Positions 37,001 to 49,688 of a stretch of DNA of 64,000 nucleotides are shown piece after piece. The notes beneath the pieces are model-generated. The model did not search any database. It worked only from the letters and a program-made list of their open reading frames with translations, and was not told the origin of the DNA. Position 1 is the first letter of the stretch. Each line of letters opens with the position of its first letter. The DNA comes from Lagopus muta (Eukaryota > Chordata > Aves > Galliformes > Phasianidae). Both the position numbers and the translations under genes were made by a program. The DNA lies in contig NC_064438.1 in the NCBI RefSeq assembly GCF_023343835.1, forward strand, positions 59,296,578 through 59,360,577. The letters are read 5' to 3'.

Positions 37001-40000
37001 TATGGCACTGCATTTTATTTATACAGTTTTCAATTAAAAGGTTACAGACAACTTCTAGCAAATCGTATGTGCAACAAGCATTTGCACAGGGAGTTGGCCA
37101 GGTGCTGCCATTTATACACACACACGGAACCATGACCCCCCACCAGTTCTCCCAGCTGAACCCTCCATTTATATTCTCATGACTTTCAGGACAGTGGTGC
37201 TTGCTCAGATCACAGCCCAACCAGCACAGACTTCCACAGACGGGTCCAACCCCTCTGCTCTGAGCTGAGCAGAAACAAAAGCCTGGTGATGGCGGGGTGA
37301 TGAGGGCACCAGGGCAGTCCTGCAGGGCCCACTGTGCCCGCTGCCCACCGTCCCCTCCTAGAGCACTGCCTTCAGCTGCTGCGCTCGGAGAGGGGCTGCA
37401 TCTCAGGCAGCATTAAAGGGAGCTGAATCCATTATTAATGTCAATTTCACACATTTCTCAGTTGTCACTCTGCTATGGAGACAGCCAAGCAGTAAAAAGA
37501 GGTTATGTGCCTGCAAAGGACTGAGGTGTTGTGGCACTTTGGCTTTTTATTCCCCACAGTTCATCTGTTCCATGAGCAACTCTATTTCCTTAAATTGTTT
37601 GTAATCTTCAAGACAATTTGCAAGTTGTTATTTTCACTTATTTTGCCCGCTTATTTTACTATAACCCAAGAGATTAGCGTGTTCTGATATAATACTTTGT
37701 TCAAGACCTCATCAGTGTAAAACAGACAGAGGATGCATCAACGATGCCAACGCAATGCACTCTCTCACCCTTGCCAGCACCCTGGCTGTGAGCCGTGTGC
37801 CTCTGCCCCCAGGAGCACCGCCTCCCCCGGCTGCTGGATGGGGCTGTGGGATCACTGCAGGCAGCCCAAAGCAAGCACTGTCATCGCGCACACCCCCACC
37901 CCTCAGGACAGAGCCACGCTTTCTGGATGCTCTTAACTTAGCCCTCATCCTCTGCTGCGTGGGATGCGATTATCTCAGCCTGCAGTGCCACTAATGATTT
38001 TAAAATTGCTCATCATGCCTTAATTCCCAGTCTCTCGCTGGTCGCTGACCTCTTTGTGCAGGTTGTATCACTGCTCTGGGTAGGAAATCTCCCTGCGTCA
38101 CCACTGTTGCTCAGGCTTACTCGGGAGATAATGGGAAGTGACGCAAAGAGTGATTCCCTGATGATCGATAAAGAATTGCCAGCAGCAGCCAGGAAAGAAC
38201 GGACACTTTGGGGGCAGCGAGCTCATCCTGCTGCCAACACAGCTCGTTCCTGACGGATCCAGTGAAGCCCCACATTTTCTGCAGCCGTCCCACTGTTTTG
38301 CCAGGTGAGGAAGATGGGATGTGGGGACTGCTGGAGCCCACAGGTACCACAGGATCAACACTGCAGGGCTGAATGCTGCAGGGCTGAGTGCAGCAGAGGC
38401 CCCGTGCCATATGCACGTGGGTGACACGGGGATGGGAGCAGCTGATGCAAGGCACAGAACCTGGTTTGCTTTCCCTTCTGTTCTGCTCCCCACCACTTGC
38501 TCGCTCTCTCCCTTGCACATCTTTCCCAGCAAACTGATCTGAAAACATCCGAGAGCAGAGCTGTTCCACCAGCTGCTGCCAACTCACTCACTGAGCTGAC
38601 AGGGACTGTCATCCTGGTGGCTCTGCATGGAAGCCACGTGGTCGCACTGCACGCTGCACAGCTCTGTGCCACTGCTGCTTGTACAGCTCCAAGACCATGG
38701 CCAAGCACAGAGTGCTGCTCTGCCACCACGATCCCAGGCTGAAATTCATGCATCTGAAATTCAATAAATTCAGTGCTGAGCGACTCATACAGGAAGGAAA
38801 GCTCAGGAACAGTGTGCTGAAGCGAGGCAGCTCATTAGGCATTTGTAGCACAGAGAAGGAGCCGAGAGTGATACATGGCATGACTCAACACAGTGGTGTA
38901 GGAACAAGGCTGCAGCTATGTCAGTTAATAATAGCTCTGCCGTAAGAAAACCTGGCGAGGCAGCCGCCCTCGGGCTCCCAAGCACTCCAAGCTCCGGAAG
39001 TGTTTCTCACAGCTCCATGACCGGCCCGAGGAGATGGGCATCTAAACTGCACACAGCATGGGCTGCTGCTGGGCAAGGCGCTGCTGAGCACCGCAGAGAT
39101 GGTTTGGGATGGCCCTACTCCCCGCAGCCCTGCCTGCAGGGCTCTCCAGGTGCCCACAGGAGGGGCAGTTCCCATGGGCAGAGGGAAAGCAAGGGGCACG
39201 GTGGCACCAGTGCTGCCCACAGCCTGGGCATAGGGCAGTGCTCAGCCCAGCACAGCCCAGTGTTGCTGCAGTGCTGCTGCTGACGATTTAGAATGCTTGC
39301 ATTAAAGCCTCGGTACCCTACTGCAAGATGCCATGGCATCCTGTGAGGTTTCATCACTACTTCAAGTCTCCTGCCAGGCCCAGTTTTGTACAGGTTAGTA
39401 AATGTGATGCCAACCTGTTTGTACTAATTCCACCAGCTGAGGAACACCCAGCCAAGTGCCAGTGTCACTCCTGTATTCCATCTCTTCCAACACAGCGTCT
39501 GGCCTGAGATGCTCAACCTGCAGATGAAATGGCCTCTTGGTTTCATTCATCCTGATGAAAAGCAGAGGGTACATTTGCACTCCTGTCTTGCGCAGCATAC
39601 AGCCCCACGAGCTGCTCAGGGCAGTGTTGTAACCCTTGGGTTCCAGCAGGCACAGCTGAGGGCTCTTCCCTTTGCATTTTTTCCTTGTCCTTGGAATAGG
39701 AAGCAATCAGTAACACACCCATCTGCAGTGCTCCCAGGGAGCCACTGACTTTCTGAGGCAGGTGTACAGGAATGGCTACCTGCAGGCAGCACGTCCCACC
39801 TGAACTGCCCATCACTCCTGCCCGGATTTGCCTTTCTGCACTTACTGGAAGCAGCGTGCATGGATTGACGGCAAGCAGCAGAGGTCTGCAGACGCAGCAG
39901 GCACAGCACTCCTCTCCCCCGTGTCTGTACAGAACCTATTACAAAACCTTTATTTTCCTTGAGCCAGCAGTAATTATTCATGTGGCAGTACGCAACGGAG

Positions 40001-40870
40001 GAAGCAGAGCACGGTTTCTTTTATGACTGTTATAATAACACATGGTACTCAGAGGAAGTTCCCATCCCTCAGGTGGAGAAGGGCAAGGAAGTACATTTCC
40101 CTTAACAGACCCCAATCCGAATGGGAATTCCCTGTGCCTGCAGATGAAGCTGTAAGCCCACTTCTGCCACTGCAGAGCCACGGGTCCTGGCTAGGACAGT
40201 GTGGGGAGCCAAGGAGGAGCACTGCAGAATGTCAGTGCTTCAATCAGGAGCACCTAGCGACTCCATTCCTCAGCTGCTGAGTGCCACTGTACAAAATGCT
40301 ACAGAAATACGCTAGTGCCAACTGCAATATCTGCATTAATTGTGCAGCTGAAAAACGTGAACAGGCCTAAGCGAACACAGTGAACAATTGCTCCAACAAA
40401 ACAGCTTTTATCTTACCAAAACATTTTTACTGAATCAGACCACAGCGGGATTTTCAAAACTAAGAGTTTTCACAACACCAAAACACAACAGAATTGTGAA
40501 AGGATTTCCTCTGATGCTCCTCTGTCACAAAGCTTGCCCAAATTGGTGCTCTGCCATGCAGTGTTCCAAAGGCCGTGCTGCTGCAGAATTTCCTTCTGCC
40601 TGCACCATCCCCACGGCACGAGCACCCTGTGCAGCCGCAGGGCTCACAGCAGGCCTATCCCACCTGGGCTCCCCCAGACTCAGGACCTGCCCGGCACCCA
40701 AAGTGGGGAGCCAAGAAACCCACCTGAATGGCGGCAGGCCGGGGGGAAGCAGAGCTGCCACAGCTGGGGATGGCTGAGCGGCCGTCAGCTCCCCAGCACT
40801 GCGTGCAGCCTGCACAGACGTGGCCTCACCACGAGATCAGCTCTGCCACGAAACGGCAGGGCACGGACTC
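34053..40870. other. Noncoding unique sequence
   Basis: No exon or RNA gene was recognised. A two-copy imperfect duplication of a roughly 35-bp GGGCTGGGA unit is near 36507-36570, and a short AT-rich stretch at 37405-37480 resembles a conserved element. Confidence 0.45.
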
Positions 40871-41100
40871 TCCTAGAACCCAGAATCAGCAAGGTTGGAA
40901 AACCATCACAAATGTCACACCATCCCCACCATGCCCACTAAACCACATCCCTAAATGCCACACTGCCGTGTTTTTTGAACACCTTTAGGGATGGAGACTC
41001 CATCACCTCTCCAGGCAGCCTGTTTCAATGCCTGATCACTCTTTGAGAGAAGGAGTTTTTCCTGATATCCTCTTGGCACCAGCTCACAGCACAAACCCTG
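40871..41100 (-). mobile_element. CR1 3'-region fragment
   Basis: The antisense CR1 order is kept: CAGAATCAGCAAGGTTGGAA, CCCCACCATGCCCACTAAAC, TTTAGGGATGGAGACTCCAT, CACCTCTCCAGGCAGCCTGT, then AAGGAGTTTTTCCTGATATC. Confidence 0.85.
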
Positions 41101-42250
41101 GGACTGCCCCAGAACATGCTCCTTCATTAGCTGGAGGTAGGCTATCCACAGGGAATGCTTCAGCCCAAACACAGCCCAGACACTTAGGGTTACAAACAAA
41201 TGATTACAAACTAACAGAAGTATAACATCTGGAAATGACTGACAACTCTTCTGAAAGCAGTCACGAGGCATTTCTGTAATACAAGGCATTCTTGAAATCA
41301 AAAACACTGTTCTTGAGAGACCAAAGACTTCTGTCAAAGCAGATCAGTTCTGCTAGAACTTTAATTTCAGGATGCAAATTTCAGAAGTAAATTTAACCAA
41401 AAAGTCTTCAAAAATAAAGGATGCTGTTTTTCTGAGTTTTTTTCTATTTTAGAAAAGAAGCCTCTTGCCAAGCCCTGGGTCCTGGCCCCAGAGACTGCAG
41501 TCTCTCAGCCTGGACGGGCCCAGTTCAGGCATTTCTCACCTCAGCAGCTCTGCCAGCAAGCATCCTCCCTCAGATCTAATTTTCCCATGAGGGAAATCTC
41601 ATTATTTTTTATCAAAAAAAAAAAAAAAAAGAACACCAAACCCTGACTTGCCATTCAGAAAAACAAAACGAGAGGTTTGGTTTCAGCATGTTTTGACAGT
41701 AATTGGAGTATTTCATACTGTCAAGCTCCCCTGGCACGCTCTGTCTGTCCAAGGAAGGCAGAATCCCAGACACTATGAAGGTGTCTCAGTGCAGCACCCC
41801 CAGCACTGCATTCCTGTGCATGCTGCACAGTCACACACTGCTTCCAATCGCCGGGGCAAGGCAGCACTCCGCTGGGTGCCAATACACGTGGTGCCAATAG
41901 TCCATGTGCTTGATGTCCTGGAGAAATTTAGCGCTTTGTTACTTCTATAAAGCACCTGAGCACGTGTGAGCAGCCTGCACTGCTGTGGGGACGGCTCCCA
42001 GGCAGAAGGTAACAGTGTCCTTCAGCAGTGCTCAACAGCTGCCCTGATGTCACAGGCTTCACTTTGAGCACAACATGCTCTCCCCGCAGCAGCCCAGGCC
42101 GTCTCCGTGCCACAGCAGATGTCCTGCCTGCCTTCTCCAGGCATGTCCTGACTGCCGTCCCCTGCCCCTGCCTGGTACCAGCTGCCAGGCAGCAGAGCTG
42201 CCTCTTGTCCACATCACCCAGCACTCAGCGCTGCGCTGCAGCGGGCTGCA

Positions 42251-42333
42251 GGCAGACAAGATGGACAGATGGATGGACATATAGGCAGACAGATACACAG
42301 ACAGGCAGGCCGACAGACAGGCAGACGGAGCGA
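42251..42333. repeat. (GACA)n/(GATG)n-like simple repeat
   Basis: Interrupted GACAGATGGATGGACATATA and GACAGACAGGCAGACGG units. GATA/GACA repeats are common and often variable in bird genomes. Confidence 0.75.
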
Positions 42334-42844
42334 GCAACAAAACCCTACCATGCTCCACACCTGCACCTGGGCAGGTAGAAGCAGCCACAGGAACACATGC
42401 TCAGAACTCACCTCATGATACTTTCTGAAAAATGTGGCCAGCGTTGATAATCAGCTGTGATTAATCAGAACACATTCTCTACGCACTACACTGCTAAATG
42501 AAAAAAAAGAAAGCCTGTCAATTACGTTTATCTTTCAATAGGAGAATGCAAGGACCCGTGAGAAAGTGAATTCCTATGCCTTAAGAGGAGGTCTGAGCAT
42601 GCAACAGAGGCCTGGAGTGGGCAGCAGCAGTGAGAAGAAACCAAAGGATTTCATACACCTGGAGTGTGTGAGCTGTCCTACCTGTGTCTGGGCAGGAAAG
42701 TGCTCCCTCCACAATGCCTTCAGCTTTGAACACCTGAGCTTCACCCTGCAGCTCTGCTGCACAGCCAGCCAAACTCTGCCACGTACCTGAGCTCCATCAT
42801 GCACGGGAGCTCAGCTGGGCAGCCAGGCTCCGATGCAAATATAA

Positions 42845-42965
42845 TCCATCACGGACCCACATCCCAACGCACACCTCAACTCCATCATATAACCATGTCC
42901 CAATTCACACCCCAGCTCCAACTTACAGCTCAGCTCCATTGCACACCCCAGCCCCATCGCCCACA
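42845..42965. repeat. Degenerate tandem repeat around CACACCCCAGCTCCA
   Basis: Variants of CACACC(C/T)CA(A/G)CTCCA recur five or so times at 20-25 bp spacing. The copies are diverged. Confidence 0.5.
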
Positions 42966-43249
42966 CCTGCTGTGGCCTCAGAAGAGCCAGAAGTGACCTG
43001 GGCTGTACAGATGATGTGTGCGGTGCCCTCTCCCCTGTGCCCTGGCCAAGGAGGGTGCAGGCACTGCAGCACACCCGTCCCCAGGTCAGGGCGCCTGCAA
43101 TCACAAGGGGTGCCATCGGGCTGCCCCAGGGCTGGCTGCCATTCATGCTGGGTGGGATGGAGCAGGAGCCAAGGTCACCAGGACAGGACAGGACCCAGGG
43201 CAGACAAAGCAGCAGTGCTGAAGAGGGAGGTCATTAGTGTGGAGCAGCA

Positions 43250-44110
43250 AAGCAAAACTGGGGGAGGTGGGTTAATCATAATTGGATTTCCAAGCCTAAG
43301 CAGCCTGTGGATTATATTAAGTGCTGTAAAAATAACTCAGTTCTTCCACCACCTCACTTATGCATAATCTACAAAACTAAATGAAAAAGAAACTAACAAT
43401 GATTTACTCCAGATGGATGTTTATTATCTTAGTAATAATATCTCTCAATCGTCTCAGGATTAACTGAGGCCAACTCTTTTCTTAGTCACCGTACTCCTAG
43501 ATGAACATGGAGTAAATTAAATGAGCCTCAACCAGATGAGCATTTATTAGAGTTGCCTCTACACGTGCCTCTATGTCACTTGAGGATACGAGCCATAAAA
43601 CACACGCTGGAATTTAAGCACCAAAGTGTAATTTAACATTAACTGATACCAGTTGCAAACTGCAAATCTCTGAAAGAATACCTATTCAGGATTTAGGTCT
43701 GTGTTAGCTAGTATATCAAAATGGATATGGTCAAATTAGCTGCTGAAACGATACAGGATGTGCCACGTCTACAGCAGCCTCAGAACTTCAAAGACAAAAT
43801 CAGGGAATCTCACAGAGATAAAACATTTTTATCACAATGAGGAATGATGTGCTCAGGCAGGCTCCACGTAATAAAAACGGACAACAAGAGCTGAAATGGA
43901 AATTTGTTTTCCAGAAGCCAAGAATAGTAAATGATTTATATGCACTTATTTTAATTTATTTTCAGGCTGCGCACAATTTATCTAAAGTCATCAAAAATTA
44001 ATAGGCCATACAGAAAGGAGTTTTAATAAATTCAAACTTAGGGGCATACAGCGAGTGTATCTCTTCTCAAGTGCTATTAGCACTTAACTATCTAATTAAT
44101 CCATTGCGTT
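43250..44110. promoter_or_regulatory. AT-rich candidate conserved regulatory block
   Basis: About 860 bp of AT-rich, non-repetitive sequence contains many homeodomain, POU and MEF2-like motifs: TTAATCATAATTGG, TTATGCATAATC, TTATTTTAATTTATTTTC, TCTAATTAATCC. It has almost no CpG and no transposon signature, and it stands out from the G+C-richer flanks. This is the look of a deeply conserved enhancer, but I could not align it. Confidence 0.3.
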
Positions 44111-47047
44111 ATCTTGCCTGGAAGTCCAAGCAATTCCCCTTCCCAGGAGCCCCGACATCACAGCCGCAGCCCAGCAGAGCCCTCCCCACACACAGCAGCT
44201 GTGGGAGCAGCGCCCAGCTCTGCCCATCAACAGCGGGACGCTGCGGGCACCTCTCTGTTCTGAAATAGCTCCAGTCCTGGAGGTAAAATCAATTCAAATG
44301 TAGTTCAGTGCTGAGGTGGCCTTAGGGCTTAGATCAATTCAAAGAGCAAGTGTTGAGAGCTCAATGTGACTCGCTGGCTGCCGGGATCTAGCAGTGAGCG
44401 CCAAGCCTCATGAATCATCCCATGATACCCCATGAGCTTCAAGGCAACCAAACCAATTGTCCCCACTTGCCTCAAGCCACTGTTCACCATTACAAACCAG
44501 GCCAGAATTGAGCTTCATCACCCAGGGGCTCCCAAGCACCCAGCGCACAGCAGCTCCGTACAGCAGCGTGGGACACGGGGCGCAGCTGGGTGCTGCACTG
44601 CAGTGCTCCAGAGGGCACCAGGGACATGGGGCCAGGTGAGCAGAGGTGTCTGCCTCCACTGCAGGGAGGGCAGGAGACAAATTGAGGGAATTTGGTTCCA
44701 AAGAGCTGATGCTTGGCTTCAATCAAGCCCTTCCCTGTTCTGATGCGAGGCGTGTGCATACCATATGCTCAGAGGAATACAACCACAGAAAGGTGGTGCC
44801 CAGATCTCCCAGCAGCTCATAGGGAGCAGTGGGAGAGGACACAGCCCCAGGAGCAGGGCCAGGGAGTGAGCCTGGCTGGGGAGCAAGGCACTACTTGGCC
44901 ACGGAGCACAGAATAACTTGGCCGTGGAGCACAGCACAAACCAACCACGGGAGCTCAGCTGCAGCACGAAACAGGTGGGCCTTTGTTTGCACCTAAATCG
45001 GAAGCAAATCAGTGGGCATACTGAAAAGAGCATTTTCCTTTATCCACCGAAGATGACAGTTTCTGTGAAATACTGGGAGCAATATTTTTTAAAACTTCAG
45101 ATACATCTGTCAGGTTGGGGAAATTTTGCCCAAAAGAGAAACGTTCAACATGCCATAAGGGAGAAACTATTTCTGCAGATTTCCCTTTGGCTCCAAACCT
45201 GCTGCTGGGATTTTTTGGGGAGGCAGTGCTCTGCTTGTTTGACAAAACTGACGGCTCTGAAACACATACTTATGGTTTCTTGATACGGAAAAGCAACAGA
45301 AGAAAGACGAGCAGCATGGAACATTTAGCAAAATTAAGATCACTGACAGATTTAGGGGAAAAGCAGAAGTAGAGAAATTGCTCAGGTACAGCAATTAGGA
45401 GACTCGGCAAAGAACAGCACGTGGTCACTGGGCTCACAAAAGAGAGAATTGACACCCTCAGAAAGACTGAGGAACGAATCTGCAGAGGACACAGCACCTC
45501 CTGAAAGCCATTGGACCCATCTCTGTAGTATAAGAGATTATAGTGCAAGCTCGTCCTATCAATCTGTATCAGTTCTTTCTGAAATTGATGGCATGCTATT
45601 TAGAGCCACTGGAATAATGATGCCAAAGGGCTTAAAAACCTGGCAGACAACATATGAGGTCACAGGGTATAGGAAAATGTATAGGGAAAACTGTGTCAGA
45701 TGGGACGCAGATAGAAAAAATCACTGAAGTTTTGAAACATAAAATTTCCCCTCCAGCAAAGGCCTGCGAGCAGAGACCAGGGCAGGTGAGAACTGCCCAA
45801 AAGGCCCCCAGCACTTTGGGCCAAGGAAAAGCCTTTATCAATGCCCTGCACCTGCAGCACTGCATGACCTCGCAAAACACATCCTGTGTGCAGCAGCTCA
45901 GGCCTCCAACAGGTTGCAGTCTGTGCAGGGATCGTGGGCTCCAACATCCATCACAGGGACTCAGATGTCATCATTAAGCAACTGTCAGTCAATCAGATGT
46001 GAGACTGTTCATTACGCAGCTACAGCAGCTAAGGAAGGACCTATTGTGACAGGCCAGGGGTTTGGAGGTGCTCCACTTCCCGCTGCCGGCCCAGAGCTCA
46101 GGCTGGGTGTCCTTCCACCCAATGGCATTTTGTGCAACTGGCAGCTGCAAATCTCCTCCCTAAGTCTGTAAAAATACAGTAAAATCTAACTGTATTCAGA
46201 AAAAAAGGAAAAGGGGAAGCAGAAGGAGAAAGGGAAGGGGAAAGGGAAGGAAAGAAACAACCAGAGCTGCTACCAGACAAACCTGTGGACCCAGATCCAA
46301 TCAAGTGTGATTTTTTTATCGGTTTTCATTAGCCCTTTCCCATTCCACTGGATTGTCAACAGTGTTCCAGGATTTGTTAAAAATAAACCTTTGCTGTCTC
46401 AGGGAGCGACTTGGCCAATTATTTTAATACTCTTGGGTACCAGTTATCCAGCTCTGCCGCTTTTAAATGCCTCACTTAAACTGTCACTTTCTAACCTTTT
46501 TCTTAGTTCCCACAGAAGTAGAAAATATCTCATTGTCACTGTGAGTGTGCATTTTTTTTGCTTCTTGGCAAATGGCAAACAGAAATAATTACTGAAAAGT
46601 CCTTTCTTTTTTGCATCGCCACTGAGAACCTTCGTCTTTTCTGTCAATTCCTGTCTTTGCCAAGAGTTGGGCCCAGTCCTACGGCAGTCTTTTATTGGCT
46701 TCTAAATGTAAATCTCTTTCTGCACCTGGTTCCCGACCCAGAGAGATTTAATATTTTCATTAAAGTGCTTCCGCTGACGTCAGAAAGCACATCTATACGC
46801 ATGCACCACAAAAAACATACCCTCAGAGAGCAGAAATCATTCTGGGATAGGAACAAGCCACAGAAATGTGGTCTCACAGAAACACAGCTCCGAAAACAGC
46901 ACTGGAAAGGGCAGAGCCAGGAGCAGAGCCTGCAGCAAGGACTGGGCGATGCCCCAGGGCTGCTCTGGGCAGGGGAGCCCCGCTGCTCCCAACACAGCCA
47001 CAGGCAGGCAGGTGCTGATGGAAGCACCTCGTTATTTCACATGTTAA
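44111..47047. other. Noncoding unique sequence
   Basis: Only short or overlapping open frames were seen. A purine-rich repeat lies at 46198-46257. No gene was recognised. Confidence 0.45.
46198..46257. repeat. Purine-rich (GGGAAA)n-like stretch
   Basis: About 60 bases of only A and G except for one C (at 46221), with repeated AAAGGGAAGGGG units. Such tracts can form triplex DNA. Confidence 0.8.
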
Positions 47048-47190
47048 TTGGCCACCTTGTCCACAGAGGTGGTGGATGCCCCTCAAGATCAGGCTGAGCG
47101 CTGACGGGGCTGTGGGTGTCCCTGTCCATTGCAGGAGAGTCGGACCAGATGGCCTTCAAGTGTCCATTCCTACTGTGATGCTATGATTCT
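47048..47190 (+). mobile_element. CR1 3'-end fragment
   Basis: GTGGTGGATGCCCCTCAAGA, GCAGGAGAGTCGGACCAGAT and GGCCTTCAAGTGTCCATTCC precede GTGATGCTATGATTCT, the sense CR1 tail. Confidence 0.85.
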
Positions 47191-47199
47191 TCTCCTTCT

Positions 47200-47930
47200 C
47201 ACCGTCCCATGTAGCTTCACATTAATGAGCCCCACTGTTCAGGCTTGTCAGGATTGTATGAGCACAAAGCTTACTGAGTATTAGTTAACAAATAAAGCCT
47301 ACAGCTTAAATCAAAGCTACTTTTTCTAATAACCCCCAACTTAGAATTTAAAGAGAAACTAGATTAGGGATTAATAGCATCACTGAAACACAGAGAAGCT
47401 GTACAGTGATTATTTTTGTGACCTTACCTCTTCTCTGAGTTACAGTTTTGAACAGTTTCTGAATCTAATTATCACAGATCATTCTAATTAATCTGGGAAT
47501 GGCTTACAGAACAGTGCTGAATCTTTTTGTCTTTTCCCAAAAGACAGATAAGGCACATTGTAGGATGGAAGAAAATAATAAAAAGAAAACAAAGCAGATT
47601 TCCTTTCAACGGGACAAATTCAAAAACATTTTATAACAATTATTGGAAAAAGGGAAAAAAAAATTCTTAGCTTGCTTTCAGGGCTTCTAGCCCAGAGGAA
47701 TTGTTCTAAAAAGTCGTTTCCCTTCTTTTCTGCATCTTAGTGCATAAAGAAGATACCATCAAATCTGCAGCATGAGATCAAGTAAATTTGCAGGTTTCAA
47801 GCTATCTCTTCCGTGCCAGATAATTTAATGGGTCTCTTGGTCTTAATGTTCTTAACTCAGCAATGTGTCTGAGCATTTTAGATAAGAGACAAAGCTTTGG
47901 CAAGAACTTCAGATTTTAATTGCTGTTTCA
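47200..47930. promoter_or_regulatory. AT-rich candidate regulatory block
   Basis: This is non-repetitive, AT-rich sequence with TCTAATTATCACAGATC, TCTAATTAATCTGGGA and several AATAAA-like cores. It resembles the 43.3-44.1 kb block. No coding signal was seen. Confidence 0.22.
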
Positions 47931-48273
47931 AAAATTGATCAGCCGTGCCTCTGCTGCACGATTTCTGTTGGTCTCACAAAATGACCACTTAATACACGGC
48001 CCCCCAAACTCAAATCCATCAGCTTATCAAGGCAAGACTCACCCTGGCCACAGCCACCAGAAGCAACCAGCATGTGGGTCAGGAAAACATTTCCCACAGC
48101 TTCCTGCCTGCCCCCGTGGCCTTCCAACTCTATCTTCACTGCTTCCAGGAGCAACACAGCGGGCTCCAGACTGAAGGTAAAAAGCAAACACCCTTGTTGT
48201 ACCAGGTGTGAACAAAAACAAAAAGGTGGAATAGCAATGCAACTTGCAATTTGCCAGCTTGGAAAAATGCAAG

Positions 48274-48532
48274 CCTACAGCTCCTCACGGTAAATACAGC
48301 CCTCATGGCACCCTACAGCCCTCATGGTACCCTACAGCCCCTCATGTCATCCCTACAGCCCCTCATGTCATCCCTACAGCCCTCATGTCATCCCTACAGC
48401 CCTCATGCCATCCCTACAGCCCCTCATGTCATCCCTACAGCCCTCATGTCATCCCTACAGCCCTCATGCCATCCCTACAGCCCTCATGCCATCCCTACAG
48501 CCCTCATGCCATCCCTACAGCTCCTCGCAGGG
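48274..48532. repeat. Minisatellite, 19-22 bp unit, about 11 copies
   Basis: The unit CCTCATGTCATCCCTACAGC repeats about 11 times. Copies differ mainly at GGCA/GGTA/GTCA/GCCA and by one or two extra C. The right-hand copies are the most alike and the left-hand copies are more diverged, suggesting recent spread from one side. It is open in more than one frame only because the unit lacks stops. Confidence 0.92.
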
Positions 48533-48715
48533 AGCAGAAGGGCAGCCCTGAGCTCTGCTCTCTGTGGCAGCCACAGGGCCCGAGGGAACACATGGAGCTG
48601 TCAAGGGAGGGCAGGTGGGGGTGAGGGCAGGGCTGTGCCCAGAGGCGGTGGCACAGCTCCCAGGGCAGCAGCACAGCCCTGACTGCTGGAGCTTGGGGAG
48701 CGCTGGGACGCCGCT

Positions 48716-48793
48716 CTGACATTGGGTTTAGTGCTGTGGGATCCTTGTGGGTTCCTTCCAACTCCAGACCTCTTGTGGTCCTATGGTGACCTC
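48716..48793 (+). mobile_element. Old CR1 3'-end fragment
   Basis: GTGGGATCCTTGTGGGTTCC, TTCCAACTCCAGACCTC and TGTGGTCCTATGGTGAC follow the sense CR1 tail with decay. Confidence 0.6.
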
Positions 48794-49401
48794 AGCACAC
48801 AGCTCCTGGTGGCCCTGGCACAGAGGCTGCCTGTAGCACCTGTCCCTCAAGAAAACCTTCCCAAATCTCTGATATTTTCATGGAAACAAACTGATGCAGT
48901 TCTCAAGCACCTCTGTAACACAACACTTATGCTGTTCTGTCATTAGCTGCAGAAATCCCAGCTGCTGCAGATGCCTGTGCCAATCAGTGACCACGCCAGT
49001 GATTGTAATCTGGAGTTTGGGCTGTGTTCTAATCTTGCTTATTTTGCACTCAATACACAGAGGTATAATCTGTTTCTATCTTAATTAACATCAGGAACAT
49101 TACACCGGTCTCTTTTCACAAAAGGAGAAAGAGAAGCATTATGCAGGAAAAGACTTGAAGAAACAGGAAACCTCAAACTTTTACCGAGGGTAAATTAGCA
49201 TGACTTTACTGAAGCTAATTGAGTTATCCCTGAATTATGCACAGAAATCAAGGGAAGCACTTTGTTCTCCCTAGAAGGCTGTCTGTAAAAATGCACTTCT
49301 TTTTCTCTTTTTAAGACTTTCTGCAAAATTACTCCTGGGGAAACCAAATGTCTCCAACTGCCAGGAGACCACCAGCACTGACAGCTCTGGTGGCACTGAA
49401 G

Positions 49402-49437
49402 GCAGCCATGCAGCCATGCAGCCATGCAGCCATGCAG
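49402..49437. repeat. (GCAGCCATG)n nonamer repeat, four copies
   Basis: Four near-perfect nine-base units in tandem. Confidence 0.9.
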
Positions 49438-49688
49438 CACTACTCCTTGGAGTGCTCAGGTGTGTGACACAGCAGCACATATCTGCTGCATGCACAACCA
49501 ATCATCCTAGGGCAGCGTATTCAGAAAGTTGGCCTGAATCAAGGAAAAGCCATTGAACTTTAAGCATTTGGAGCATGGCACTTTGTATTAAAAAAAAAAA
49601 AGGCATTTTTAGCAGAAAAAAAATCATCAGAAGATTTCCAAGTTATTTCCTCGTACACAGACTGCAGGGCTCACCTGGTTGAACCTTA

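Larger units (their letters stand above)
41101..43249. other. Noncoding, with simple repeats
   Basis: It contains a poly(A) run at about 41614-41630, the GACA-like repeat at 42.25-42.33 kb and a degenerate repeat at 42.85-42.97 kb. No gene was recognised. Confidence 0.45.

Noticed and set aside
48274..48532. Regularly spaced repeats resembling a CRISPR array
   Set aside because: Units are directly tandem with no unique spacers, and the genome is avian. It is a minisatellite.
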